DNA of 45,756 bases, taken from the NCBI GenBank assembly GCA_902790405.1, contig CADARW010000002.1, positions 1 through 45,756 on the forward strand, read 5' to 3'. The position numbers were made by a program, and so were the translations under genes. Of this stretch, positions 14,607 through 23,400 are shown one piece after another. Source of the stretch: an uncultured Bacteroidia bacterium (GTDB lineage: Bacteria; Bacteroidota; Bacteroidia; Bacteroidales; ML635J-15). Position 1 is the first letter of the stretch; each line of letters begins with the position of its first letter. The notes under the pieces are model-generated. The model saw nothing but the letters and a program-made list of their open reading frames with translations, was not told the DNA's origin and did not search any database.

Positions 14607-15344
14607 ATGAAATACATAGAACTTAACGAGATTGACTCGACCAATGCTTACCTTTCCGAAAAACTTTTGTCGGGAGAGATAACTGAACCTACAACTGTAT
14701 TCACCCATTCGCAAAACAAGGGAAAGGGAATGGGACAGAACATCTGGGTAAGCGACAACAATAAGAACGCGCTTTTCAGCATTGCACTGTTTACCGAGAT
14801 AAAAACCGAAGAAATTTTTAAGGTCAGTCTGGCAACCTCGATGGCTATATATGAATTTTTGAAATTAAAGGGCATTACAACGAAGATTAAGTGGCCTAAC
14901 GATATTTATTACGACGGGAAAAAACTCGGCGGAATACTTATCGAAAATAAGTTAGACGGCAATGTCGTGAAGGCATCTGTTATAGGTGTAGGATTAAATC
15001 TCAACCAGGAGAAATTTCCAAAGTGGTTACCAAACCCCATTTCGTTGAAGAACATCACTGGTCATGACTACGATGCCAAGGAATTTATAACTGGCATATC
15101 GGAAATGGTGGAAAAGAAGCTCAACGAAATAAAGGATGTTCCGTTTGCCGACCTTCGTCTCGACTATCTGCTGAACCTTTATTGCTTTGGAAAGATTATG
15201 ATGTGGAAGATTCAGGGCATAAAGGATGAGATTAGTGGAAGCATCGTCGATGTAAAGCCGTCTGGAAAAATTGTAGTACAGGCTGTATCCGGCCAGTTGT
15301 GCGAATGCGACATCAAGGAGATTAAGTTGATTGATGATTTTTAA
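14607..15344 (+). CDS. birA: Biotin-[acetyl-CoA-carboxylase] ligase
   Basis: The enzyme attaches biotin to the lysine of biotin carboxyl carrier proteins through biotinyl-AMP. The 245-residue protein has the catalytic core: EIDSTNAYL (about residues 7-15), the adenylate-binding loop HSQNKGKGMGQNIWVS in place of the usual GRGRxG form, KWPNDIYYDGKKLGGILIEN, and the small C-terminal SH3-like domain. It lacks the N-terminal helix-turn-helix of E. coli BirA, so it should be a ligase only. It precedes the ParE-type toxin-antitoxin pair by 58 bp. Confidence 0.93.
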   Translation: MKYIELNEIDSTNAYLSEKLLSGEITEPTTVFTHSQNKGKGMGQNIWVSDNNKNALFSIALFTEIKTEEIFKVSLATSMAIYEFLKLKGITTKIKWPNDIYYDGKKLGGILIENKLDGNVVKASVIGVGLNLNQEKFPKWLPNPISLKNITGHDYDAKEFITGISEMVEKKLNEIKDVPFADLRLDYLLNLYCFGKIMMWKIQGIKDEISGSIVDVKPSGKIVVQAVSGQLCECDIKEIKLIDDF

Positions 15345-15402
15345 ATTTTGTTTATAGAGTAAATTATTGTATTTTTACATCGTCTTTTTAATAGTTAATT
15401 AA

Positions 15403-15636
15403 ATGAGTTTAGAAACATTAACGAGTTTAAGGGATTATCTGTATGGTACGCTATCTACAGAAAATATGCTGTGGTTGGCTGGTGAGTTAGAATCTTATGC
15501 CAAAAGTGCAAAAAAAGATGTTTACACTAAAGAAGACATCTATAACATAATTAAAGAAGGAGAAAGGCAAATTTCAGAAGGTAAATGTAAGACTACAGAA
15601 GAAGTTTTTTCGAGTTACAAAGAATTAAAATTGTAG
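15403..15636 (+). CDS. Antitoxin of the ParE-type pair
   Basis: This 77-residue acidic and basic helical protein is encoded 4 bp upstream of the ParE-like toxin. It has an N-terminal MSLETLTSLRDYLYGTLSTE and a C-terminal segment KEGERQISEGKCKTTEEVFS that resembles the GxxxTxEEVF motif of antitoxins paired with RelE/ParE toxins. I see no clear DNA-binding fold. The role is assigned from the partner and the motif. Confidence 0.75.
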   Translation: MSLETLTSLRDYLYGTLSTENMLWLAGELESYAKSAKKDVYTKEDIYNIIKEGERQISEGKCKTTEEVFSSYKELKL

Positions 15637-15640
15637 TTAA

Positions 15641-15949
15641 ATGATTGTAATTTGGTCTGAAAAAGCTGAAAATACCTTAAAGCAAACGGCTGATTATATT
15701 TTAGAAAAGTTTGGTGAAAATAATAGGAATAATTTTATTCAAGAAGTTTATAAAATTGTAAAGCTTTTAGAAACAAATCCCAATTTAGGCAAGATTGAAC
15801 CTTTGCTTGTTGATTTTCCTGAAATATATAGAAGTATTGTAGTAAATTTTTTGAATAAAATAATATATAGGGTTGAGAATGATAAAATTCTAATAGTTGC
15901 ATTATGGGATGTAAGAAGAGAACCTATGAATAATGTTTATTCAATTTAA
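15641..15949 (+). CDS. RelE/ParE-type toxin
   Basis: The 102-residue protein has the family layout: MIVIWSEKAENTLKQTADYI (first strand and helix), NPNLGKIEPL in the middle, YRSIVVNFLNKIIYRVEND, then ILIVALWDVRREPMN at the end. ParE members poison gyrase and RelE members cleave mRNA on the ribosome; the sequence alone does not tell which applies. The last four bases overlap the end of porQ on the other strand. It is AT-rich compared with its neighbours. Confidence 0.88.
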   Translation: MIVIWSEKAENTLKQTADYILEKFGENNRNNFIQEVYKIVKLLETNPNLGKIEPLLVDFPEIYRSIVVNFLNKIIYRVENDKILIVALWDVRREPMNNVYSI

Positions 15950-16989
15950 TTCTTTCTTATTATATTATCCAAGTTTATCTTCAGCGATACGTAGTTTACC
16001 GAACCTGCAAGATGATATGAGGAATAAGAGTATTCAAGGCTGAATTTCTTTAGGCATAAACCTAATCCTGCCGAAAAACCAACAATCTTACCTTTGTTTA
16101 TAAGTGTCAGTTCCGATCTGCGGCGATAGTTGAATCCAAGCGATATGTAGAATACATTTTTAATATTAATGTCGGCACTCAAAACAAGATGTCGCATAAG
16201 TTCATCGCCTGCATGTCCTAGTTTGTTCAAGAAATTTTCCTTCGTTTCTTCGTTGTTCTGGTAGTTGTTTCTAAGAGTGCTTTCGTAGCGAAGGCTCCAG
16301 TTGAACAAATCTATAGCAGTGAGCGAAAGTGAAAATGGTGCGTGCTTGAATTTTTTAGTAATACCGAGCTGCATGTCTATAGGCAAACTTTCGCGTACTC
16401 CTTTGGTATATTTCTTAATTTGAAAACCAAGGTTCTTAAATACCAATCCAGCTGAAAAAAGCGATGCCGTGTCCTTATATGTAGCTCCTAAATCTACTGC
16501 CATGCCAAATGATGTTGCTTCCCAGTAGTCCGACACGATAGTTTTAAGTGTTCCGCCGAAGTTAAATTTTTTCAGAGGATAGGCATACGAAATGTTTATT
16601 GCATAGTCGGCTGCGTTGAACTTGCCGAGAACTTCACCAAATTCGTTTGTGTTGTAGAATTTTCCATAGTTGAGATATTGTATCCCTGCCGAAAAAATTC
16701 CAGCTTTCTCAAAATTTCGTGCATATATTGCATATCCGAGGTTAATGTCCGAAACATAATTTGTGTAGCTTAGAACAAACTGGTTGTTCATGTCAGCAGT
16801 AAGCATTGCCGGGTTTGCATTAACGAAACTCAGATCGCCGTCGATATGCGAAACGTTGAAGCCACCGAGTGCCGATATGCGTGCTGAAGTAGGTATGTTG
16901 AGGAACTTGTATGTTTTCTCTCCGCCGTTCTGTGAAAATACAGAAAGACAGATAATTAAAGAGACAATTATTAATACAAGCCTTTTCAT
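15946..16989 (-). CDS. porQ: Type IX secretion system protein PorQ
   Basis: PorQ is an outer-membrane beta-barrel of the type IX secretion system, part of the attachment machinery with PorU, PorV and PorZ. The 347-residue protein has a signal peptide (MKRLVLIIVSLIICLSVFSQ) and then TYKFLNIPTSARISALGGFN, NANPAMLTADMNNQFVLSY and a series of amphipathic strands up to FSLEYSYSSYHLAGSVNYVS and LKINL. This matches the PorQ/PorV-type pattern; the IPTSARISALGG start is characteristic of PorQ. Its presence fits the sorting-domain protein at 9842. The stop overlaps the ParE-like gene by 4 bp. Confidence 0.9.
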   Translation of the reverse strand: MKRLVLIIVSLIICLSVFSQNGGEKTYKFLNIPTSARISALGGFNVSHIDGDLSFVNANPAMLTADMNNQFVLSYTNYVSDINLGYAIYARNFEKAGIFSAGIQYLNYGKFYNTNEFGEVLGKFNAADYAINISYAYPLKKFNFGGTLKTIVSDYWEATSFGMAVDLGATYKDTASLFSAGLVFKNLGFQIKKYTKGVRESLPIDMQLGITKKFKHAPFSLSLTAIDLFNWSLRYESTLRNNYQNNEETKENFLNKLGHAGDELMRHLVLSADINIKNVFYISLGFNYRRRSELTLINKGKIVGFSAGLGLCLKKFSLEYSYSSYHLAGSVNYVSLKINLDNIIRKN

Positions 16990-17006
16990 TGTTTGAAATT
17001 AACGCG

Positions 17007-17014
17007 CAAACTTA
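17007..17014 (-). promoter_or_regulatory. -7 box for porQ
   Basis: The minus strand reads TAAGTTTG followed by C, 17 bp before the porQ ATG. Confidence 0.5.
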
Positions 17015-17129
17015 CACAAAATTTTACACTCACGCAGAATTTAGGAAAAAAATATGTCTTAATTTATCTGACTTACCCCAAAAATTTGTCCAAAATAGCC
17101 TAAAATAAGGTAAAAAAAATATTTTTTTT

Positions 17130-17234
17130 ACAACTATAATTAATTAACAATCAATAAAATAAATGTAGTTTCATTAAAAAAATAATAATATAACTAAAAA
17201 AATAGTTGTATATTTAAAAAAGTCTTTATATTTG
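17130..17234 (+). promoter_or_regulatory. Promoter and possible operator of the blaI-like operon
   Basis: TATATTTG (17227-17234) is a clear -7 box with TTG (17206-17208) 18 bp upstream as the -33. An inverted repeat AACTA-N6-TAGTT (17192-17207) covers the -33 element. A further inverted half-site pair, ACAACTAT (17130-17137) and ATAGTTGT (17202-17209), lies around it. BlaI-family repressors bind such dyads in their own promoters, so autoregulation is likely but inferred. Confidence 0.5.
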
Positions 17235-17297
17235 CAGTGTCGAGATTATTTAAAATTTGACATTTAAAAAATTAGTAACAATAAAAATTATTTTGTT

Positions 17298-17672
17298 ATG
17301 AAAGAGTTGACCAAAGGAGAAGAACAGGTGATGCAGGTAATCTGGAGCATCGGTCAGGGATTTGCCAATGAGATAATTGCGGCATTTCCCGAACCAAAGC
17401 CGGCTTACAACACAGTGCTTACCGTAATAAAGATATTAGAGAACAAAGGTTTTGTAGCTCACGAGACTTTCTGCCGTGCAAATCGCTACAAAGCAATAAT
17501 CAGTAAGGAGGAATATTCGCAGCGGTATCTAGGAAGTGTTGTTGAGCGTTATTTCAACAATTCGTACCTTGATTTGGTATCGTCCTTTGCAAAAAAGGAG
17601 AATTTCAGCATAGAGGAGTTGGAGTCGCTGAAAAAAGTGATAGATGAAGCTATTGAAAACGAAAAAAAATAA
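17298..17672 (+). CDS. BlaI/MecI-family transcriptional repressor
   Basis: The 124-residue protein starts MKELTKGEEQVMQVIWSIGQ and has the winged-helix signature KPAYNTVLTVIKILENKGFV (about residues 34-53), followed by a C-terminal dimerisation region KEEYSQRYLGSVVERYFNNS. BlaI-family repressors are inactivated by proteolysis that depends on an M56 membrane sensor, and such a sensor is encoded 3 bp downstream. In Bacteroidetes these pairs usually do not carry a linked beta-lactamase, and none is seen here. Confidence 0.92.
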   Translation: MKELTKGEEQVMQVIWSIGQGFANEIIAAFPEPKPAYNTVLTVIKILENKGFVAHETFCRANRYKAIISKEEYSQRYLGSVVERYFNNSYLDLVSSFAKKENFSIEELESLKKVIDEAIENEKK

Positions 17673-17675
17673 GTC

Positions 17676-18956
17676 ATGAATGCACAGGAATTAATATTAG
17701 GTCGTCTTTTGCCAGTTGCCGCAGCCATTGCAGTTTTCTGGATAGTTTATCGTTTGTTGTTCACAAATAGCAACCGAATTAAATTCAACAGATTTTACAT
17801 ATTGGCATCAATAGTAATTGCTTTTTTACTTCCATTTTTAGGAATAATTATTGGTAATGGTTCTCCCCAGATGTTAAGTTTTAAGCAAAACATTTTTGGT
17901 GAAATAACGCTTGATGAGGTCATTGTAGCTGCAGATGCTAATGTAAACTTGTCTGAAACTGCAACACAGCATTACAACATTTGGCAGGTTGTAGTAATTT
18001 TATATTTCATCGGTGTCGGTATATCGTTGCTGCTGTTGATGTTCAAATTATTGAAGATATTTTTATTGATTGTCAAATCGCCAAAGGAAAAATACGGAAG
18101 TTATACCGCAGTGTTTACTGGTAAGGAGCAAGGATCGTTCTCTTTCCTTAACTATGCTTTCTTTCCAGACCAATCGGTTGATAAAGAAATTGTTAGACAC
18201 GAAATTAGTCACATCTCACATCGTCATTCTTGGGATATAGTTTTTGTGGAGGTTATGATGGTATTGCAATGGTTCAATCCATTCATTTATATGTTGAAGA
18301 GGGAATTGCAATGCGTTCATGAATATCAGGCAGATCGCGATGTAGTAGATGCTGGCGTAAACAAGAGGGACTATATGATGCTGATTTTGCAGCAGTGCAC
18401 GGCTGTCGATTTTAGCAGAATTAGTAATAATTTCAGTTTAATATTAACTAAAAAACGAATTAAAATGATTACTATGAGTGAAAAGACCAAAGGTCTCTGG
18501 TGGAGGCTTCTGGTCACGCTACCTGTGTTGGCTGTGATGCTGGTCGCCAACACAAATGCGACAGCCAAGGAACAGCTCGCTGAGAATAATTCCGAAGCAA
18601 AAATTTTAACGGATGCTATAAAGGATGTTTCGCAGAGCAAGGACAGCATTTACGAAAATCCCGAAGTTATGCCTGTATTTCCAGGTGGCGACGCAGCCAT
18701 GATTGAATTTTTGCAAAAGAATATGCTTTATCCAGAGAACGCAAAGAAAAAAGGAATTACCGGAAAAGTATATATAGGTTTTGTTGTAGAAGCAAATGGA
18801 TCTATAACCGATGTCAAAGTATTGAGGGGCTTTGATAAGGAATGCGATGCAGAAGCAGTACGCTTGGTAAAGTCGATGCCTAAGTGGAAACCAGGTAGTG
18901 ACAAAGGAAAACCGGTTAGGGTAAGTTTTGTAATGCCTTTCAATTTTAAGTTATAG
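17676..18956 (+). CDS. M56-family sensor peptidase with C-terminal TonB domain
   Basis: This is a BlaR1-like membrane protein. Hydrophobic segments near residues 11-28, 40-60 and 100-130 frame a cytoplasmic loop with the zinc peptidase motif HEISH (about 175-179) and the downstream HEYQADRD. A further membrane segment (LLVTLPVLAVMLVANTNATA) follows near residue 285. The periplasmic end is not a penicillin-binding domain but a TonB C-terminal domain, VMPVFPGGDAAMIEFLQKNM through YPENAKKKGITGKVYIGFVV to MPKWKPGSDKGKPVRVSFVM. It is translated 3 bp after the repressor and ends at a strong terminator. The signal sensed is unknown. Confidence 0.9.
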   Translation: MNAQELILGRLLPVAAAIAVFWIVYRLLFTNSNRIKFNRFYILASIVIAFLLPFLGIIIGNGSPQMLSFKQNIFGEITLDEVIVAADANVNLSETATQHYNIWQVVVILYFIGVGISLLLLMFKLLKIFLLIVKSPKEKYGSYTAVFTGKEQGSFSFLNYAFFPDQSVDKEIVRHEISHISHRHSWDIVFVEVMMVLQWFNPFIYMLKRELQCVHEYQADRDVVDAGVNKRDYMMLILQQCTAVDFSRISNNFSLILTKKRIKMITMSEKTKGLWWRLLVTLPVLAVMLVANTNATAKEQLAENNSEAKILTDAIKDVSQSKDSIYENPEVMPVFPGGDAAMIEFLQKNMLYPENAKKKGITGKVYIGFVVEANGSITDVKVLRGFDKECDAEAVRLVKSMPKWKPGSDKGKPVRVSFVMPFNFKL

Positions 18957-18983
18957 AAAAGACATTAGACAAAAGTTTATTTT

Positions 18984-19013
18984 AGTTGCAGTCGTTAGAC
19001 TGCAACTTTTTTT
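18984..19013 (+). terminator. Terminator of the blaI-like/M56 operon
   Basis: AGTTGCAGTC (18984-18993), loop GTTA, GACTGCAACT (18998-19007) form a perfect 10-bp stem followed by six T residues. Confidence 0.93.
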
Positions 19014-19134
19014 GTGTCTCATTACACATTTTGTGTAACACATTTTGTGAAATCGAAGCAAAATTCACTTCACAATATTGTACTTATATTTCCATAGAAT
19101 GACATTTTATCGGAATATATTCCAGTAAAATACA
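19014..19134. other. Noncoding gap between the M56 operon and the HNH gene
   Basis: Between two terminators lies AT-rich DNA with a tandem 12-mer ACACATTTTGTG, seen twice within about 30 bp (near 19024-19050). No gene or promoter is visible. Confidence 0.35.
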
Positions 19135-19170
19135 GAAAAAAGGAACACACCATTTTTGATGTATTCCTTT
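19135..19170 (-). terminator. Terminator downstream of the HNH gene
   Basis: Read on the minus strand, AAAGGAATACA pairs imperfectly with TGTGTTCCTTTTTT, a stem running into a T-tract, about 100 bp beyond the HNH stop codon. Confidence 0.6.
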
Positions 19171-19272
19171 GTGGTTTGCTAGTTTGTGTAAGGTGTTAAT
19201 CTTAGAACTACTAAAATCATAGATTATTTCTTATGTCAAATACACATTTTTCAGTAAATTTAGTTAAAAACG

Positions 19273-20280
19273 CTATATTACATAACCCAAATCCAGTTGA
19301 TTCACATGTCGTTTCCATATATTCATAACATTAGCTACTCTTTTCTCAACAAATGGTAAATAGTCTTGATATTGTCCTAATTGATTTCTAAATTGCTCCA
19401 AATCATCAAATCTAAGCGGAAAAGAGAAATGTCGAGATACTTCTTTTCCTGTTACTACATCATAAGTGTATGTCATATTAATATCTTTCCCACTATAATT
19501 CTTGTCGAATACGATGAAATACACATATATACTATAGTATTCCATCATTGCATACAGCAATCTTGTTTTTGAAGTCCCCTCAATATGAATCATGTGCGTA
19601 ACCTGTTCATTATTTTCTATATAGGGCAATGTTTTGGAGAGATAAAGGTATAATACGTCTTTGGTGTCCGCCTTACCTTCAATATATGGCACAAGCAATT
19701 TTACTGCATCAGCATCATGCGTCATGAAGACATAGTAATTAGTAGCAGACTTGATGATACTTGGAAAAGCTTCATCAGAAATACAAATCTGTCTTTGCAA
19801 TATCGGGTGAAACTCTTCAATTTCTGCTTTTGTCATTATTTCTTCAACATATTTTTGTGGCAATTCTTTCCGCTTGACCATTCCTGTCAGAATATCATGC
19901 AATTCTTTCTTATTCCTAACTTTCAAATGTATTCTTTTTCGCCCATCTTTATTTTCGATATTTATATATGGTTTCCGTAATATAGCAGTCTCCCCCCCAT
20001 TATTAACAATAATCTCATGACCTTCTTCATCAACCATGACTTGATTATGATTATTTTGGCGACTCTTCTTTACTTTTAGCATATCTGTGTAAAATGACAA
20101 ATCTTCAGCAAGTTGGCAATCAGCTGCTTCACCAATTCTTACATTACAATCATTGCAAATGATAGTATTGGAATGTAAATGACCACCTAAAGCATTCAAA
20201 ATGATATGTTCATTCGTTTTGTTTGCATCAGTTATTTCTTCTCCGCAAATGTAGCAGTAATATTTATGCTCTTTATTCAT
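19273..20280 (-). CDS. HNH-endonuclease domain protein
   Basis: The first 55 residues form an HNH/zinc-ribbon nuclease module: CYICG (C9, C12), NEHIILNALGG with the E-H pair near residue 28, and IICNDCNVRIG (C43, C46). The remaining 280 residues are a mixed alpha/beta region without a family I recognise, containing RKPYINIENKDGRKRIHLKV and a stretch rich in Tyr and Phe near the end. The HNH core suggests DNA or RNA cleavage, and such proteins are common in defence islets; the specific role is unknown. It is low in GC and near the Abi, XRE and PLD genes. Its own terminator lies downstream. Confidence 0.75.
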   Translation of the reverse strand: MNKEHKYYCYICGEEITDANKTNEHIILNALGGHLHSNTIICNDCNVRIGEAADCQLAEDLSFYTDMLKVKKSRQNNHNQVMVDEEGHEIIVNNGGETAILRKPYINIENKDGRKRIHLKVRNKKELHDILTGMVKRKELPQKYVEEIMTKAEIEEFHPILQRQICISDEAFPSIIKSATNYYVFMTHDADAVKLLVPYIEGKADTKDVLYLYLSKTLPYIENNEQVTHMIHIEGTSKTRLLYAMMEYYSIYVYFIVFDKNYSGKDINMTYTYDVVTGKEVSRHFSFPLRFDDLEQFRNQLGQYQDYLPFVEKRVANVMNIWKRHVNQLDLGYVI

Positions 20281-20356
20281 TTATTTCCTAATACTACATT
20301 GGTTATAGTTTTTTTATCCCTTATGCAACGCACTGACTTCCCGTAGTACTTATATA

Positions 20357-20391
20357 GACAGCCACTACGCCGATGTGCGGCTGTGGCTGTC
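20357..20391. repeat. Large hairpin 57 bp beyond the lectin-like C-terminus
   Basis: GACAGCCAC (20357-20365) pairs perfectly with GTGGCTGTC (20383-20391), and inside it GCCG pairs with CGGC. The hairpin lies downstream of the stop of the fibronectin-repeat gene on the minus strand. It has no T-run on either side, so it is a poor terminator. Hairpins shortly after the variable repeat are needed for target recognition in DGRs, which makes the position notable. Confidence 0.55.
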
Positions 20392-20447
20392 GTTCACCAA
20401 GATTTTCGGTTTGGAATGTGTTTGTTTGCATTAGTTTTGGAAAATGG

Positions 20448-23400
20448 TTAATTCTGCACCACCCGTACCAAACGGACAGAATGACCGTAGTAGCGACCAC
20501 CGCCGTCGGCCATGTAAGCATTGCTGACATGGAAGCATAGGTACCATGCATAGTTGTTGCTGCCGCCAGCCGTCGAAGCCGTCGAAGACCAGTAAGCGCC
20601 GCTTGAACTGACACTGCCCACGCTCGTACCGTAGAAGCGGTCGCCAGCAGCGGGAAGAAACACAGCACCTGCCAACTCCATTGCAGACCATTGCGAAGTT
20701 GTATAGGTGTTTGCGGTGAACTCCTTGCCTATTCCAGAGGTAAACGAGCAGCCAGATGGCAATGTCCAGTTGTCTGGCAAGAAGACAAGACCGGTAACAC
20801 CGTTTACTGTTGCCTTTCCTACCAGCGAGGCAGCATTGGTGCGACCGCTCAGCAGGTAGCTCCATTCGTCCTTGGTGAGAGTGCGCCACAATCCGCCTTG
20901 GTTGCCACCGTTGCTGATGGTGTTGTTGCCCCAGTCGGTAAATATGTAATAACTGCTGTTATTGGTGCTTGTATTTGTGGGGTTCCTGCCTGTGCCCCAG
21001 CCGAAGAGGTCTATCCAGCCTGTGTACGAGGAAGATATGTTCGAGTTGGCGGAGCCTACTATGTCGTACTGGCTTGCAGCAAACTGCCAAGTATTGGTAT
21101 TTGCCTTGTACTGTAAGTTGCCTTGCGAGAAATAGACTTGTGTGGTCAAGGATGTTGAGAACACCCCACCAATGGCACCTTGTGGCAAAGATGTGAACTG
21201 CTTTGTCTCACCTATTGCCGTACTTATGGAGTTTGTTGCGTATGCACAATAATAATAAGTCGTGCGTTCCGTCAATCCTGTAAGGTTTACACTGAAATTA
21301 TTTGCTGTGCCATCATATATTGCATTGTTTTCAAGATTGTCAGCAGACGTACCCCAGTAGAAACCGCGGACTGTAATCTCTGTACCGCCATCATCGGTAA
21401 TAGTAGCGTTTAAGGTTGCTAAACTTGCTGTAATATTCGTTGCAGCATTTGTAACAACTGTAGGTGCTGTAAGCGGATTTGTACGAGATGAAAGAACTTC
21501 ACCAAGCGTGGTGCCACGAATGTTTGTTGCAGCAGCGCAATAGTAATATACGGTGTTTACTTCCAAATCGCTTATTGTTGCAGAGAAGTCTGCCGTTGTT
21601 TGCTCGGATGCCACGTAGTTTGGCAAATCGTTTTCGGCTGTTCCCCAATAGAATCCACGTGCTGTAACTGCCGCACCACCGTCGCTGGTAATGTTAGCAT
21701 TCAAGGTAAGCGAAGTTCTTGTGTTGTCGGTAGCAGGCATGGTTACAACCGTAGGTGCTACAATCTCTACAGTGGTAAACGACTTGGTTTCGCCGTATGC
21801 AGTGCCCTGCGTATTGGAGACGTATGCACGGTAGTAGTAGGTAGTGTTGTCGTCGAGGTCGGTAAGTGTGGTCGAAATTGCTCCTGCGCCTATTCCAAGC
21901 GTTACGGTGTTTGCAAGGTTGTCGGCAGAAGTGCCATACTGGAATCCTTTGGCTGTAATGGTGGAACCGCCATCGGAAGTAATGTTTCCGTTGAGCGTTG
22001 CAGAAGAGATTGTAACATCGGTTGCATCGTTTGTCACAACAGTAGGCAAGTAAAATTCAAGGGTTGTAAACTGCATTGCTTGTCCGTAAGCAGTTCCGCG
22101 GCTATTGGTCGCAAATGCCTTGTAGTAGTATGTTGTTACAGGTGATAATGATTCAATGTTTAAATAGAACACATTTTCTGTTGTTGCCGCGTTTACAGTT
22201 TCGTAGGTTGTAAAGTTTGAATACTGGCTGTAAATGAATCCCCTTGCCGTAACATCGGTACCACCGTCGGCAGTGATTTCGCCATTGAGTTTTGCCGAAA
22301 CGCGTGTAATTTCGGTTGCAGCCCTTGTTTCAACCGTCGGCGCAAGTATTTCGGGAGTTGTAAAGTTCAAGGTATTGCCGTATGCAGTACCTGCACTGTT
22401 GGTTGCATATGCTTTGTAGTAATAGGTGGTGTTGTCTGTAAGTCCATCAAGTGAAACGTTGAAGTTGCTTGTTCCAATGCCTGCCGTAACTTGTTCGCTT
22501 AGGTTGTCGGCGGTAGTACCCCAATAGAATCCGCGTCCCGTGATTGTAGCACCACCATCGGAAACTACTGCGCCATTGATTACCACTGATGTATAGGTCA
22601 CGTTGGTTGCCGCGTATGTTTCTACCGACGGATTACCTATTGCCAGAGTAGTAAAATTGAGTATTTCGCCGTAGGTTGTTCCAACGCTGTTGGTTGCGTA
22701 TGCCTTGTAGTAGTATGTAGTGCTAGGTGTAAGTTCTGCGATATTTGCCGAGAAACTGTAGGTTTCGCTATCGCTTGTAACGGTTGAAGATGTACTAAAC
22801 AATGGCGATGTGCTATATACAAATCCACGTTCGGTGATTTCTGCTCCGCCGTCAGAGGTTACAGTTCCGTTTATGGTTGCGCTAGTAACCGTAATGCCGC
22901 TTGCTGCAAGGGTTGTAACTGCTGGAGCGAGGTAAGAATCAGTGGTAAAAGTCTGCACTTCGCCCAAAGATGTTCCAACTTCATTGGTGGCGTATGCTTT
23001 CACATAATATGTTGTGCCTGTATTCAAACCTTCGAGGCTGTATCCGAAGTTGTTTGAAACAGATGAGCATGTGACTGTTTCGTACGAACCGAACATCGGC
23101 GAAGTGCTGTAGCGGAAACCGCATTCGGCAACTGCTGCTCCACCGTCGGAGGTTATGCTGCCAGCCAAGGTTGCCGTTGTGTATGTAACGCCAGTAACTG
23201 CAAGAGTACTTACCGTAGGAGCAACAACCGAGGATGTTGTAAAGCCCATAACTTCGCCATATACAGTGCCAAACTCATCTGTGGCGTATGCACGGAAATA
23301 ATATGTAGTATTTGCATCAAGTCCAGGAATGTTCATCGAGAATGTTGCATCGGTTGTGTTTACTGGCAAACTTACAGAAAGGTCGTTTTCGGAAACACCG

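Noticed and set aside
20357-20391. Hairpin considered as a standard intrinsic terminator
   Set aside because: The stem is strong but no T-run follows on either strand, so it is listed as a hairpin rather than a terminator.
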